NCBI RefSeq assembly: GCF_964355755.1
Contig: NC_092672.1
Span: forward strand, 25,476,501 to 25,540,500
Length of the DNA: 64,000 bases
Origin: Antedon mediterranea
Lineage: Eukaryota; Echinodermata; Crinoidea; Comatulida; Antedonidae
Direction: 5' to 3'
Shown here: positions 48,200 to 59,258 of the stretch, in pieces
Layout of the letters: every line of letters begins with the position of its first letter
How positions within the stretch are numbered: position 1 is the stretch's first letter
Program-made: the position numbers and the translations under genes
The notes under the pieces: generated by a model
Database searches by the model: none
Told to the model about the DNA's origin: nothing
Seen by the model: only the letters and a program-made list of their open reading frames with translations

Positions 48200-50999
48200 G
48201 ACAGGTTTTTTAAAAGTTGTTTATTTTTGTGATAGATGTTTTACAGGGTATATTAAAAAGTATTCTCACAAGTGTCAATACACGTGCGTACTTTGAAAGC
48301 ATCACAACTGTGACACCCTTCTATTAGCGTACCTGTAAATAATACTATAGAGTGTAAGGAGTGCAATAGATTTTTTAAGCATAAGCAATGTTTCGCCAAT
48401 CATAAAACATCTCCTGATTCTAAAAAAGTTTCAGTATGTGACAAAATTCAAAATTGTTCAACTTGTGATAGGATCATTCAAAAAGATCATAATTGTCAAA
48501 ACCGTTTTTGTAGAATTTGTAGGACTTTCGTTTCATACGATAAGGGCTGTCACTGAATATTTCTTTTTTGATTTTGAATGCACGCAAGAAACTGGCGAAC
48601 ACAAACCAAATTTATGCGTTCTTCAAAAAACTTGTCTTAATTGTATCGATGGTGCTAATGACTTCGCCGAGTGTGATGTGTGTGGGGAGAAATCAATGAC
48701 TTTCACGGGGAGACTGCATGCGTAGATTTTTGCAATTATGTATTTAATGAGTACAAATATAATCATAATATTACGTGTATCGCTCACAACCTCCAGGGCT
48801 ACGATAGTTACTTCGTGCTCGAATACCTATGCAAAACCTGTATTGTACCAGATATTATTGCCGCGGTGGTAAACCTATTTCAATTAAGGTTAAAAAAAAC
48901 AAGTATCCGATTCATTGATTCCCTTTCATTTCTACCCATGTCTCTATCCAAATTACCCAAAACTTTTGGCATCTCCAAGCTAAAAAAAGGGGGGTACTTT
49001 CCTCATTATTTCAATACGCTAAAAATCAAAATTACGTAGGTCCTTACCCCGATTCTTCCACCTATTTCCCCGATAAAATGACTACTTCAGGCCGAGAATT
49101 ATTCTTTAAATGGTATAATCAGAAAATTAAAACTAATCAAATTTTCAATCTCCAAAAAGAACTCGTCGAGTATTGCATCAGTGATATAGATATTCTCAGA
49201 AAGTGTTGTCTTACTTTTAGACATCTTTTTTTTTAAAGTAACTACATCGCCGAAAAACCCTCTACTCGGAGGTGTTGACCCCTTTTCAAATAATTTAATG
49301 ACAATTGCCTTGGCGTGTAATCACGTCTTTTCTAGAAATTTTTTAAAACCATTCACCATCGCTCTATTACACCATCAGGGTATCTAACAACCGTTAACCA
49401 TTCTCACTCTAGCATGGAATGGCTGTGCTACGAGTCGCATAAAAGGGGAGTGGGGGGTCTTTATCCATCATGCGAGAAATGGAGGGGAAAAAATGTTGGG
49501 ACCTTACTTTGTCGACGGCGCATATTTAGAAAACAAAATTATTTTTGAATTAATGGGTTGTTTGTTCCACGGGTGCCAAGATTGTTATAGATCTGATTCC
49601 ATTAACCCCTTCACTAACGAAGCCATGTTGGAATTCTTTGTCAAGACAAGCAAGAAAACAATGTTTCTGAAGGAGCAATTTCCAGATTTTGAGTACGTCG
49701 AAATTTGAGAACACGAATGGAAACGGATAAAACAGTCGTTGGCCCCCGATGTTAAATCTATTGTCTCCAAAGTTCCTTTCATTAGTCAACAAAGAGACGC
49801 GTTATTCGGTGGGAGGACTAATGCCAGTTGTTTTTTCTATAAGGTAAAACCGGGTGAAGAAATTAATCGATTATACTTCCTTGTACCCTTATGTAAATAA
49901 ATACGGTACCTACCTGCCCTCTGTAGAACATGCGTCGATTTTCAACAACAAACCGCTTGCAATCATTCTGGTACCCCGATAGAGAATTTAAAGGACCTAA
50001 ACCTCGATCGAGCTAAAGCCGTGGAAGTTGGCTACGAGATACGTAAAGTTCACGTAGTATGGCACTTTAAAAATAAAAGCGCCACACTGTAGATTCTCCC
50101 TCGTCCGGCCTATTTGCCTTCTACATTAACAGATTTTAAAAATTTAAACAAGAAGCTTCGGGTTGGCCTGAATGGTGTATAACTCTTGTAGATATACACA
50201 AATATATTTCGGACTATCGAACAGTAGAAGGTATCATGACGACATTGCGTACAATCGATGTCCGGGGCTTCGATCTCTGGCCAAATTATTGCTAAATAGT
50301 TTTGGGGATAAATTTGGTCAGTGTGAAAACCTCACGAGAATTAAATATACGCAAGATCCTAGAGGTTTACGATATTTATCGAACACCCGGATAACCGTTC
50401 ATGACATACATTTTGTTAATAAAGACTTGGCTGAGAATAAATTCGACGACGAGGAACAATTTGTTGAAGTTAAGTTAACCGATAGGTTAACGTTGTCATT
50501 GCCGCATTTACCACTGCGCTAGCGCGTTTAAAATTATACGAACTGTTGGAGCAATTACAGGAACGCGTCCTGTATTACGATACCGACAGCAATCTACGTA
50601 TCATAACCCGGGGCTTGGGACCCTCCCCTGGGCAACTACTTGGATCAGTTCACGACCGAGGTCGACCCTAAAGACGTTAAGTACATTGAGTCCTTCGTTT
50701 CTGGTGGGCCTAAGAACTAAGCCTATAAATTGGATACTGGAAAGTCTGTTTATAAAGTCAAGGGTTTTACTCTCAATTTTACAAATGCGCAGAAAAATAA
50801 TTTTGACACCGTCTCCAATATGGTAAGGGGTATTGGTTCCTATACAATTAAGAAAGTTGAGAAGAATCTTGTAAACGCGTAAGTCAAAAACTCGTAAGAT
50901 AGTCAACGAAACATCGACTAAAGACCATCGAATCGTGTGTACGACAAACGAATTATCATCAAAAATTATCGCACAGTTCCTTACGGTTATGTTTGGTAA
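48200..50999 (+). pseudogene. Broken Polinton/Maverick-type DNA polymerase B
   Basis: An ordered set of family-B, protein-primed polymerase motifs is present across several frames. First, a Cys/His-rich N-terminal region (ECKECNRFFKHKQCFANHK at about 48355; CDRIIQKDHNC). Then exonuclease motif I FFDFECTQETGEHKPN (about 48565), motif II HNLQGYDSYFVLEYL, and motif III YCISDIDIL. Then the polymerase entry region (GCLFHGC; RDALFGGRTNASCFFY near 49797), motif A DYTSLYPYVNKYG (about 49872), motif B LAKLLLNSFGDKFGQ (about 50275) and motif C YDTDS (about 50577). The C-terminus YDKRIIIKNYRTVPYGY ends at TAA 50997. Stops and frameshifts interrupt it in many places, so it is inactive. No integrase, packaging ATPase, protease or capsid gene of a full Polinton is recognisable nearby. 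AATAAA lies at about 51010. Confidence 0.85.
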
Positions 51000-51184
51000 A
51001 TCATTGCAATAAATGTCATCTCTTTTTTAAATGTAAACACATGCACTTTTTATAGATAATTAATTGTTAGTTTTTATGTAATTTCTTGCACTCAATTTCC
51101 TTTATAAATTCGTTTCCCATTTTGTAGTTTAAGCAAAATATATTTGTAGTTTTAATGTAAATATTTTTATACCTGTTTTTAATT

Positions 51185-52178
51185 AGGGTTGGTGAGTACG
51201 CAAGAATTTTGCCAAAATACGCAAATTGAGGGCGCTATGCTTTGCCAAAATACGCAAATCTGCTTTGCCAAAATACACAAATCATGCCAAAATACGCAAA
51301 ACTGCTTTTCCAAAATCATGGATGTAATAGCCGAAGGCTGGATGGTAATCTTTTAATGTTATCGCAGTTCAAAAGTGATTCTCCATGGAGAGGGAACCAA
51401 CAAGATGGCGGCTGCAATCGACCAATCAAATATTCCCTATGCAGTAAGGCTACGCACTACTACGCCTGTGTGTTGTTGAGCCTATCTCCATGAGAACGAT
51501 ACGCAACGCAGCGCGTTAAGCGTATAAACGCGAACGCATTCTATATGATCCTCGTATACAAAAAATGCTATTATTACCAAGAAATTATTCATTCTAATAC
51601 GATTAACAATAATTATATTTAATTTTATAAAAACTTCTCGCTTTGCTTTGACAAGAATATGTGTTGTAATTTATGTGTGGTCTTGATGTATTATATTAGA
51701 TTATTATTTTTTATATTAAATAATGTTTTTGAACACATTTACGGCCGCCATCTTGTTGGTTCCCCTCCTGTTGGAATCACTTTTCAGTCTGGAGTGCGCC
51801 CTCTAGCCTTCTGCTTAATATCTCGATGGCCAAAATACACAAATCATGCTAAAATACGGAAATCTGCTTTGCAAATACGCAAATCATGCCAAACTACGCA
51901 AATTGAAGGCGCTATGCTATGATGCCAAAATACACAAATCATGCCAAAATACGCAAATACGCCCTCAATTTGCGTATTTTGGCATGATTTGCTATTTTGG
52001 CAAAGCAAAACACCCTCAATTTGCGTATTTTGGCATAATTAGCGTATTTTGGCAAAGCAAAACGCCCTAAATTTGCGTATTTTGGCATGAGTTGCGTATT
52101 TTGGCAAAGCATAGCGCCCTCAATTTGTGTATTTTGGCAATTTTTTTTGCGTATTTTGGCATGATGCTCACCAACCCC
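51185..52178. mobile_element. Foldback element with GCCAAAATACGCAAAT repeats
   Basis: AGGGTTGGTGAG at left and CTCACCAACCCC at right are the outer ends. Inside, words of the type TGCCAAAATACGCAAATC are repeated directly at 51200-51310 and 51827-51960 and inverted at 51955-52160. A second nested inverted pair, GGAACCAACAAGATGGCGGC and GCCATCTTGTTGGTTCC, lies in the centre (51398 and 51748). Confidence 0.75.
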
Positions 52179-53197
52179 ACTCAAATTTCTTGCACTAAGT
52201 TTTGTTTATAAAGCCGATACCGTTTCTCTTTTTTTAGATTTTTATATTTTGTAATTTTAATTTAAATATTTTCCATTTGGATTTTTAAGTCGATAGGCTA
52301 CCGTTTCTCTTTTTGTTGATTAAGCAAATATATTTTTGTTAATTAGGCCTACTAGTTATTTTCTTTATCGTAATTTTGTTTTATGCGAAATTTGAAAAAA
52401 ATGTCAACACTGTACTTGTTTATAATAATATACTTGTCTGTTTCCTAGACGACGACAACAACAACAAAAGACATGCGTAGTGGTGACTGCATTTTTTTGT
52501 TTTATCGCATCCAATATAAATATTGTAATCTCTCCTCTTCCTTGTTTAAATTTTTTATTTATCCGATTTCACCAAACAATTCGTTCAGCAAGGCTACAAA
52601 AATGCCTATACTATAGTCAGTCGACTAAGTACCATAATAATTAGTTTCTACGTTACAACTTCCTATGGTCGATTTAGAGGAAATATTTTTAGCATACATT
52701 GAATATAAATTGACGGGATTAGTTGTTTGGGACTCACCTATACTCCACAGGGTATTCATGCTTGTAAAGAGTTGGAAAACAATTTTAGTTTTTTTTTAGA
52801 TTTGTTTTGTATAAAGATATTTCTTCGGAAGCGCTGTAATTAAGTATTAGAGCAAATGATGAGCGCGATAGAAAAATCATAACGTCGGCAGACTTTTGAC
52901 TTTTTGTATGTACATGTGTTGTGGCACAGTGTGAAACTGAATTGTAGTTAATGTAAAACGACGTCTCGTGTGGATTTTTCAAGAAAAAAGTTATTGAACT
53001 TTGAAATGACGATGAGTCGGTTAGGGCTAGTTACAAAAAAATAGCCCGTTAAAAGTACGCCTTAAAATCGTACAGAAAACCGGCGAAGAATATTTTTAAG
53101 GTGGATAAACGATAAAGACGATCAGAAGAATTTTCAAAAAGTACCAATTTACATACTACACAGTATTTTATATGTATTATGACCGTTGACGAGTGTA
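52179..53197. other. Intergenic, no gene seen
   Basis: A stray GTGGTGACTGCA (52478) matches the start of the 520-bp direct repeats. No other feature recognised. Confidence 0.45.
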
Positions 53198-54794
53198 TTA
53201 AAGGGGGATTCTGGGTTTAAAATTGCTTTTAAATATCGTTTATTTATTAAATAAAAAATATTATAACAATATAGACATTTCAGAATGAAGAAGTAATAAT
53301 GAGAAATTAAAAAAATTAAATTTCATATACATTTTAGGGTAAATTTATGGAAAGTCTGTTTTTTAGCAGCTTAGGGAAGCTCATTAATATTCATGAGATA
53401 TTCACAAAATCACGTCACCAGTGGATTCCAAACTCGCGACGTCATGTACGTTGTGTTTGTCAACTAATTTACATCTCTCTCCCCTGTCAAACGACGACCA
53501 CCATTGTGATCATTGTGAAATACATTTTTTGTAGATTTTCTAAGCTAGGCCTAAAGTGTAATAATAACAGTAGTAGCATATATTTATTTGACATTTAATG
53601 AAATACAAAATTTAGTACAGATACGGAGTCATAAATTATACTATTTTTATACCTCTATAGTACAGATCGTATTATCGGCTTCACGTACAATACTACTCTA
53701 GGCCTAGCCTAATAATAATATGGGCGAGAGCCATTCTGACTAGGGATTCCATGCCACGATGGCTACGTTAAAACAATGGGGCCCATGGGCCTAGCTAGCC
53801 TACTACTAGACGATTGGCCCATAAATAACAAAACCCATCCTATCAACCAAACTCTCCTAAACAATCTAAACCTAAAACATTCTACAAAATCGGCTGTAAA
53901 TATTGAAGCAAAACAAGGTCCGATCGCCGTCCACACGTATGGTGTCCCGATCGTCTAAGTAGGCCTAAAATAAATAGGTTTAGTTTACTCTCCAAAAAAG
54001 CGGATACTCATGCATCAAGCAAGTAGACCAGGTAGTAGGAAGGAGACCTAGCCGATCCGGCCCAGTTAAAAATTGAGCTAGCTAGTGTAGTAGACCATGA
54101 GTAGACCCTATGCGAATTGATACTACCAGGCCTTTTACTATAGGCTGCACTACACAAATATTCCAACTCTCTCATTCGAGCTATATTATCTATACCATTC
54201 CGGTAGGTCGAGTCGACCTTCAATCAAATACTGTACATCGTTCATGTTGTGATTATAGACGGGGTATACTCGACCCGACCAGTTTGGTATTGTTGTATCT
54301 GCTTATCACGTGACGATGCCAGACATGGGCAGCAGAGAGAGCACGTGTATTGTCGTCTCGCTCGATCCTCAGCAGGAATGTACAGTATACGTTACGCTTC
54401 ATTGATTTTGATTTTTCCCTAAGTCGGTGCGAAAATCGGCAAACGTAAAGTGCAAACATATCTAATTTTTCACTGTTTTGATGAATTTTCATAAAAAATT
54501 GACTTTATAAATGGGAAGACCGACTAAAATTACATCAGATAAGTATAATTTTACAAAATTAATTGATATGGTTTATGATAACGAGTCGTCGGAAGATGGA
54601 CCATTTCACGAATTTCCTATTTTGTAACCACAGTGTGATTCTGCCGTAGCTGCACTTGTAATCTGGCCTGATTTCACAGCCTTCGTTCTGCTTCACTGGG
54701 CGCTTATATAAATTGAAACTTTTACCGTTCAAGAGACAAACAAATATATTTTACATTTTTTACTATTCATTTTAAACCCGGAACTCTCCTTTAA
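53198..54794. mobile_element. Probable 1.6-kb element with AAAGGGGGATTCTGGGTTTAAAA-like ends
   Basis: The left end AAAGGGGGATTCTGGGTTT is answered by AAACCCGGAACTCTCCTTT at the right, imperfect 24-bp inverted repeats next to TTAA-like bases. The only small frame of note starts at 54511 (MGRPTKITSDKYNFTKLID) and is about 38 residues; it is not recognised. Confidence 0.5.
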
Positions 54795-55313
54795 TTAAAA
54801 AGTACAATATTGATTATAATAGGTCAATGTTACGGAGCGCCCTCTATACGGAGATCATAACAACAACAGAGTGGGAATTCCATGGATGGTTTGAGAATAG
54901 AAAAAGGTTTCTCCTCTAGAGGTACAGTACGTACAGACCCATTATACTACACCAACTAACTATCTATAAATAAAATGATCAATTATGCCACGTTAAATAC
55001 ATTGTTTCCTGTGAACTATACAGTACAGTACCGGCATATTAAGTATAGGGCCTAGCTAGGCTAGGGCTTGTTGGGCTAGGCCCTAGCTAGGCCAAGGCCG
55101 CCAGGCTAGGCCCTAGACCTATCTACTAAATACTAACCCTAGCCTACTGTAAAGTAGCTAGAGGCCTAGGCCTAGCCATGTCTAGACTACTTACCTGTTT
55201 TAACTTTAGTAACTCTATATTTGGACTCTCTATCTTAGGCCTACTCTAGCTAGGCCTCTTTAGAGTCTACTGTAGTAGGGCATGGGATGGGCGGTGGTAT
55301 GTATGGATGCTAG
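54795..55313. other. Spacer rich in CTAGGC words
   Basis: 55040-55260 is a simple-sequence-like stretch of overlapping TAGGCC and CTAGGC words. No gene. Confidence 0.55.
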
Positions 55314-56020
55314 TCAAGTCGCCCCATCGCAAAGTCGCCCCATACAAAGTCGCCCCTTACACAGTCGCCCCATCGCAAAGTCGCCCCAAAACAAAGTCGC
55401 CCCGACACAGTCGCCCCATCGCAAAGTCGCCCCATCGCAAAGTTGCCCCAACGCAAAGTCGCCCCATCGCAAAGTCGCCCCATCACAAAACGCCCTATCG
55501 CGGCTCATACCTATGAGCTGGTATCCACGCGTAGGTTGAAGAAAGATTCGTAATTGTGGCTCTGGTAACTAATTTTAAAATCATATTAAATTAACATTTT
55601 CGAAACTATAAATCAGGGATAATCTTTTTGGAACTTTCAAACAAGGGACTATTTTTTTAATGATTTTTAAAAAGCACATCACTCCATTAAAACCTGTAAA
55701 ATAAAAATTAAAACACAAATTATGTATATAATAGGATAAACATTATAATGTATACGACATTTAGCGCGACCAAAGTAACAACGCGATCAATGTCAAACGC
55801 AACCGATATGATTAAAACCGTGGGCGACTTTGCGATGGGGCGACTTTGCGTTGGGGCGACTTTGCGATGGGGCGAATTTGCGATGGGGCGACTTTGTAAT
55901 GGGGCGACTTTGCGATGGGGCGACTGTGCCGGGGCGACTTTGTTTTGGGGCGACTTTGCGATGGGGCGACTTTGTATTGGGCGACTTTGTATGGGGCGAC
56001 TTTGCGATGGGGCGACTTGA
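55314..56020. mobile_element. Foldback element made of a 16-bp GTCGCCCCATCGCAAA array
   Basis: 55314-55500 holds about 12 direct copies of GTCGCCCCATCGCAAA. 55823-56020 holds the same array inverted. The outermost units mirror each other (TCAAGTCGCCCCATCGCAAA, then a CCATACAAAG variant). The variant order is also mirrored, so the array was inverted as a block. The spacer of about 320 bp has no gene. Confidence 0.85.
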
Positions 56021-56179
56021 CTGGATCCCGTATGTATATTATTGTCCAAAAAAGAAAAAAAAAATGCACAGAAAACAATAATAATAGTAGTAAGCCTATA
56101 TAGTCGATAAACATTCTCCATAGGGAACAAGACCATCACTGTAAGTATCTTGGTTTGACACTGACGAAGCTCAGATGCT

Positions 56180-56375
56180 GGGTGAAGCGAGTCAAATGAC
56201 CAAACGGTACGTTTACCATACATAAAGAGCCAACAATATCGGCAAGGGTTCGAGGCTCACTCGCTCCTATTTCTGGTGTTGGAACAAATCTTCTCGGATA
56301 AGGACTATAAACTGTAGGTCCAGTGTACACAGTTTTAACCCGTGGGATTACCACTTATCTGATAGGAAAGTGATT
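56180..56375 (+). mobile_element. SINE copy 2, same family as 37463-38093
   Basis: It has the B box AGGGTTCGAGGCT, then TTCTCGGATAAGGACTATAA, GTAGGTCCAGTGTACACAG and the tail CCACTTATCTGATAGGAAAG. The A box is degraded. It is uninterrupted, which confirms that the MITE in copy 1 is an insertion. Confidence 0.65.
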
Positions 56376-57050
56376 ATATAAAACAGATGCTAACTTCTTC
56401 AGTAAAGTGTACAAAAATATCTTAAAAACGGTAAGACATCATTCTCCTGCAGCAAATAATTCTGTTTAATTCAGCAATAGGATTGTTCCTCACACAACTG
56501 TAAACATTGTTTTTAGATAGCATACTCTAAATAAACATGCCTCTAGGCAAATGGAAAGTAAAGCCTTGTGTGTAATACGATGGTAACTAAAAACAAAAAA
56601 CCCCAGCTCCTCCCATCATTACGCCAACCAGTCAAACAAGTTGATTTCAAACTTTGGATATGAATGCTGCAAAAAGTTTTTTGATCAGGGCTGAACAATT
56701 GATGCCCCTTATGACTTGCATATCCCTCCTCTCCCTAACCCAAACAATTATTTTGTCATCCATAACTAATCATATGCAGATTTTCTTTTTTGTTTATTGA
56801 CAAATATTAATTTTATACAAAGATATACTAAAATGTTGTTAAAAGCTAACACTTGAACAGCCTGCCAATCTCACCACCTTCATAAATCCAAATACTGTAG
56901 GAGAATATCTGTGTCACTTTTTTTTTTCATTCTAAATGTTTTTTATATTTTTGACACCAATTTTTTAAATTTAATGCAAAAAGTATACATTTTTATTATT
57001 AATATGACATGACAAACAATTGATTATAATAGGTTTTTTATGGTAGGCCC
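56376..57050. other. Intergenic, no gene seen
   Basis: AT-rich. It may contain the promoter or a non-coding first exon of the RING gene, but nothing specific was seen. Confidence 0.4.
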
Positions 57051-57215
57051 AAAGCTCTGTCTACACTATAAAACTTTATGTGACAAAAAATGTGATGCGG
57101 CCATATATGGACATGATGATGCCATATCACTACCATATTTAAGCATATCACTACCATATTTGGGCACGTCACACTTTTTTTTGTCAAACTAGTTTGATAG
57201 TGTGGACAGAGCTTA
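57051..57215. mobile_element. MITE, AGCTTTGTCTACACTATCAAA family (copy 2)
   Basis: AAAGCTCTGTCTACACTATAAA at left, with GTTTGATAGTGTGGACAGAGCTT at right. It ends 24 bp before the splice acceptor of the RING exon, so it has been placed right at an intron-exon boundary. Confidence 0.8.
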
Positions 57216-57239
57216 ACATCTTCTATATTGTTTTTGCAG

Positions 57240-57872
57240 GACAAGATGGTAGTTTTCATTGTAGCCATATTCGCCATTGTTGCTTTTCCGTATGTGATGT
57301 ACAGGTACCTGCAAAGTAAAAATGACTCATTACAGAAGGCATTGTCTACAGCCGAAAGAAAAATAGAAAATTTAAATTGTGAGATAAAAACTCATTTACT
57401 TTGTATAGAATTACTGCAGAATGATGTTGAGGAGGCGCGAAAAAGTTTAGTGAATATGGAACGTTTGGAAAAAGAAAATGCGTCAATGTTTAAGACAATT
57501 CAATGTACAACGAAAGAAAACCAGAGCCTTCAGGATGAAATCAAGTCCATTAAACACCAAAAAGCGGAAGAATTTATCAACAATCTAGAAAGAGAAAAAA
57601 ATGCGGCACAGAAGAGAGAAAGTGAATATTCTATTAAACTTCAAAATGAACAAGCTTGTCTCAAGAAACGACTGCAGGAGATCGAGTCTCTGAAGCAAGA
57701 AGCAGAGGATTCTAAACTTTGTGTTATTTGTGATGAAGCCGCAAAGAACGTTGTTTTTATGCCATGTGGTCATTGCTGCTCTTGTGAATCCTGCTATGAT
57801 AGCCTTCCAACAAAAATATGTCCGGTTTGTAGAGAGAAGATAATCAATACACAGTCAATATATATATCATAA
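57240..57872 (+). CDS. Membrane-anchored coiled-coil protein with C-terminal RING finger
   Basis: The exon follows a good acceptor (TTGTTTTTGCAG at 57239). The ATG at 57246 starts a 208-residue frame. Residues about 3-20 (VVFIVAIFAIVAFPYVMY) form one hydrophobic anchor. About 25-155 are heptad-like, rich in Glu/Lys/Gln. A C3HC4 RING follows, with CVICDEAAKNVVFMPCGH, then CESCYDSLPTKICPVC. The PCGH and CPVCR arrangement is that of E3 ligases of the IAP/MUL1-like RING type. A ubiquitin ligase on an internal membrane with a cytosolic RING is inferred. Upstream exons, probably non-coding, lie outside the seen structure. The 3' UTR is made of degenerate AATCAATACACAGT-like words, and AATAAA occurs at about 57887. 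Confidence 0.75.
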   Translation, partial: DKMVVFIVAIFAIVAFPYVMYRYLQSKNDSLQKALSTAERKIENLNCEIKTHLLCIELLQNDVEEARKSLVNMERLEKENASMFKTIQCTTKENQSLQDEIKSIKHQKAEEFINNLEREKNAAQKRESEYSIKLQNEQACLKKRLQEIESLKQEAEDSKLCVICDEAAKNVVFMPCGHCCSCESCYDSLPTKICPVCREKIINTQSIYIS

Positions 57873-58008
57873 TCAATACAAATAATCAATAAATGTCAAG
57901 ACACAATCAATACATATAATCAATCCACAGTCATATAATCAATGTACAGTTAATATACATATAATCAATACACAGTTAATGCACATAATAAATACAGATT
58001 CAATGAAT
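57873..58008. repeat. Degenerate AATCAATACACAG array in RING gene 3' region
   Basis: AATCAATACA, ATAATCAATA and ACAGTTAATA-type words recur from 57865 to 57993 and continue after 59294 (CAATGAATACAACACAATAT). The array is therefore split by the insertion at 58009-59293. Confidence 0.6.
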
Positions 58009-58044
58009 TCTGCTTCGGATTTGCGCGGGAGAATCATTTAGAGC

Positions 58045-58384
58045 CCATACAAAATTACTTTTTAAAAGATTTAACGTTTTAAACATTTATGATTTAAATA
58101 AATTACAAGTTGCCTCATTTATGTACCGTTTATCTAACAATTTACTGCCTTCACATTTTAATGCTTTATTTACAAGAATTGACGAACGCCATTCCTATAA
58201 AACCCGATCCTCTGTTAACAATTATATCCTTGATAATTTAAATGTTAAGGCTCGACGATTTTCTATGTATTATTTTGGTCCCAAACTTTGGACTTCACTC
58301 TCAAATGAACTTAAACAGAAATCTTCCTTTTCTAGTTTTAAATCTAATTTCAAACACAAAATGGTGTCAGAATATGCTACATAA
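58045..58384 (+). pseudogene. LINE reverse transcriptase, C-terminal fragment (5'-truncated)
   Basis: It reads FMYRLSNNLLPSHF, then RHSYKTRS, then RRFSMYYFGPKLWTSLSNEL and SFSSFKSNFKHKM before TAA at 58382. The H-Y-TR / GPK-W-SL / FK-K spacing is the conserved tail of Jockey/CR1/RTE-type LINE polymerases. The enzymatic core is missing, consistent with 5' truncation. The 3' UTR continues to a TA repeat at about 58777-58793. Confidence 0.75.
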
Positions 58385-58829
58385 ATTTTCGCCGATCTTT
58401 TATCCTTATTTATTTGGTGGTGATACATGGCATTAAATCCTTCACCCTGGTATTCAATAATCTCCGCTACATTGTATCGTTATACTTGTTATTATACCAT
58501 ATTTAATTATATTTCATATTGTACTCTAATTGTTATCATTATCCCTTTTATCATATATTATATAATTGCCTGGTTTATCTTAACTTCTATAATTTAAATT
58601 TTTTTTTATTTCTTTATTTTATGTACTTTCACTATTATATATTTATATTTTAGTCTACTCTGTAGCAATGTTAGTATACTTAGGCATACGGGAGTCACGA
58701 CTTAAAGTTCAGTGAACTTACTGTGACTTCCATCCACCCACATTTAATATATGTTATGTTATGTAAATGTAAATGATATATATATATATATATAAGTGAG
58801 TGGAAAAAATAAATAAACGAAACGAATGA

Positions 58830-59258
58830 TATATTGAAAATATTCTTTTTTCCAAACCAATAATTAAAAACTAACCTTGACAGTTTCGCTGTCCTGATCG
58901 GACAGCTTCTTCAGAAATAATGACGATCTATCATCAAACAGACTGACCTCTAGAGGGCCTATTCTGTTTAATGACAGGGTCATACACGTGACTGAGTTGG
59001 TGGGTGCCCTCGTCTTTGTTGATGATTTGGTTTCCTCGTCTGCGGATCCAGACGGCTTCTCTGATGCGTCGGTTGTTTGTATCACCCAATTACTCAGTCA
59101 CGTGTATGACCCTGTCATTAAACAGAATAGGCCCTCTAGAGGTCAGTCTGTTTGATGATAGATCGTCATTATTTCTGAAGAAGCTGTCCGATCAGGACAG
59201 CGAAACTGTCGAGGTTAGTTTTTAATTATTGGTTTGGAAAAAAGAATATTTTCAATAT
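58830..59258. mobile_element. Penelope-like element ends arranged as a large palindrome
   Basis: The arms 58830-59000 and 59090-59258 are inverted copies (TTTGGTTTGG-side words, then CTGACCTCTAGAGGGCC, then CATACACGTGACTGAGT). The minus-strand frame through the left arm reads RRIREAVWIRRRGNQIINKD, then EGTHQLSHVYDP. This is the conserved tail seen after GIY-YIG domains of Penelope-like elements. The palindrome could come from an inverted terminal structure or a template switch. Confidence 0.6.
59173..59218 (+). ncRNA. Hammerhead-like motif in the palindrome arm (candidate)
   Basis: CTGAAGA, then a seven-base-pair stem GCTGTCC/GGACAGC closed by GATCA, then GAAAC. This is the order CUGANGA, stem II, GAAA of a hammerhead ribozyme core. 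One extra A lies between CTGAAGA and the stem. Stem I and the cleavage site are weak. An inverted second copy lies at about 58877-58920. Hammerheads are known in Penelope-like elements, but activity here is unproven. Confidence 0.35.

Noticed and set aside
53776-53958. 60-residue frame starting MGPMGLASLLL
   Set aside because: No family signature, no splice context, and it lies within a probable non-autonomous element.
55307-55516. CRISPR-like array of GTCGCCCC repeats
   Set aside because: The 16-bp units are contiguous without unique spacers, mirrored at 55823-56020, and lie in animal DNA.
58864-59225. Two 73-residue frames sharing a C-terminus on opposite strands
   Set aside because: They are the two arms of the Penelope-like palindrome read in the wrong frame; the recognisable frame is the one with REAVWIRR.
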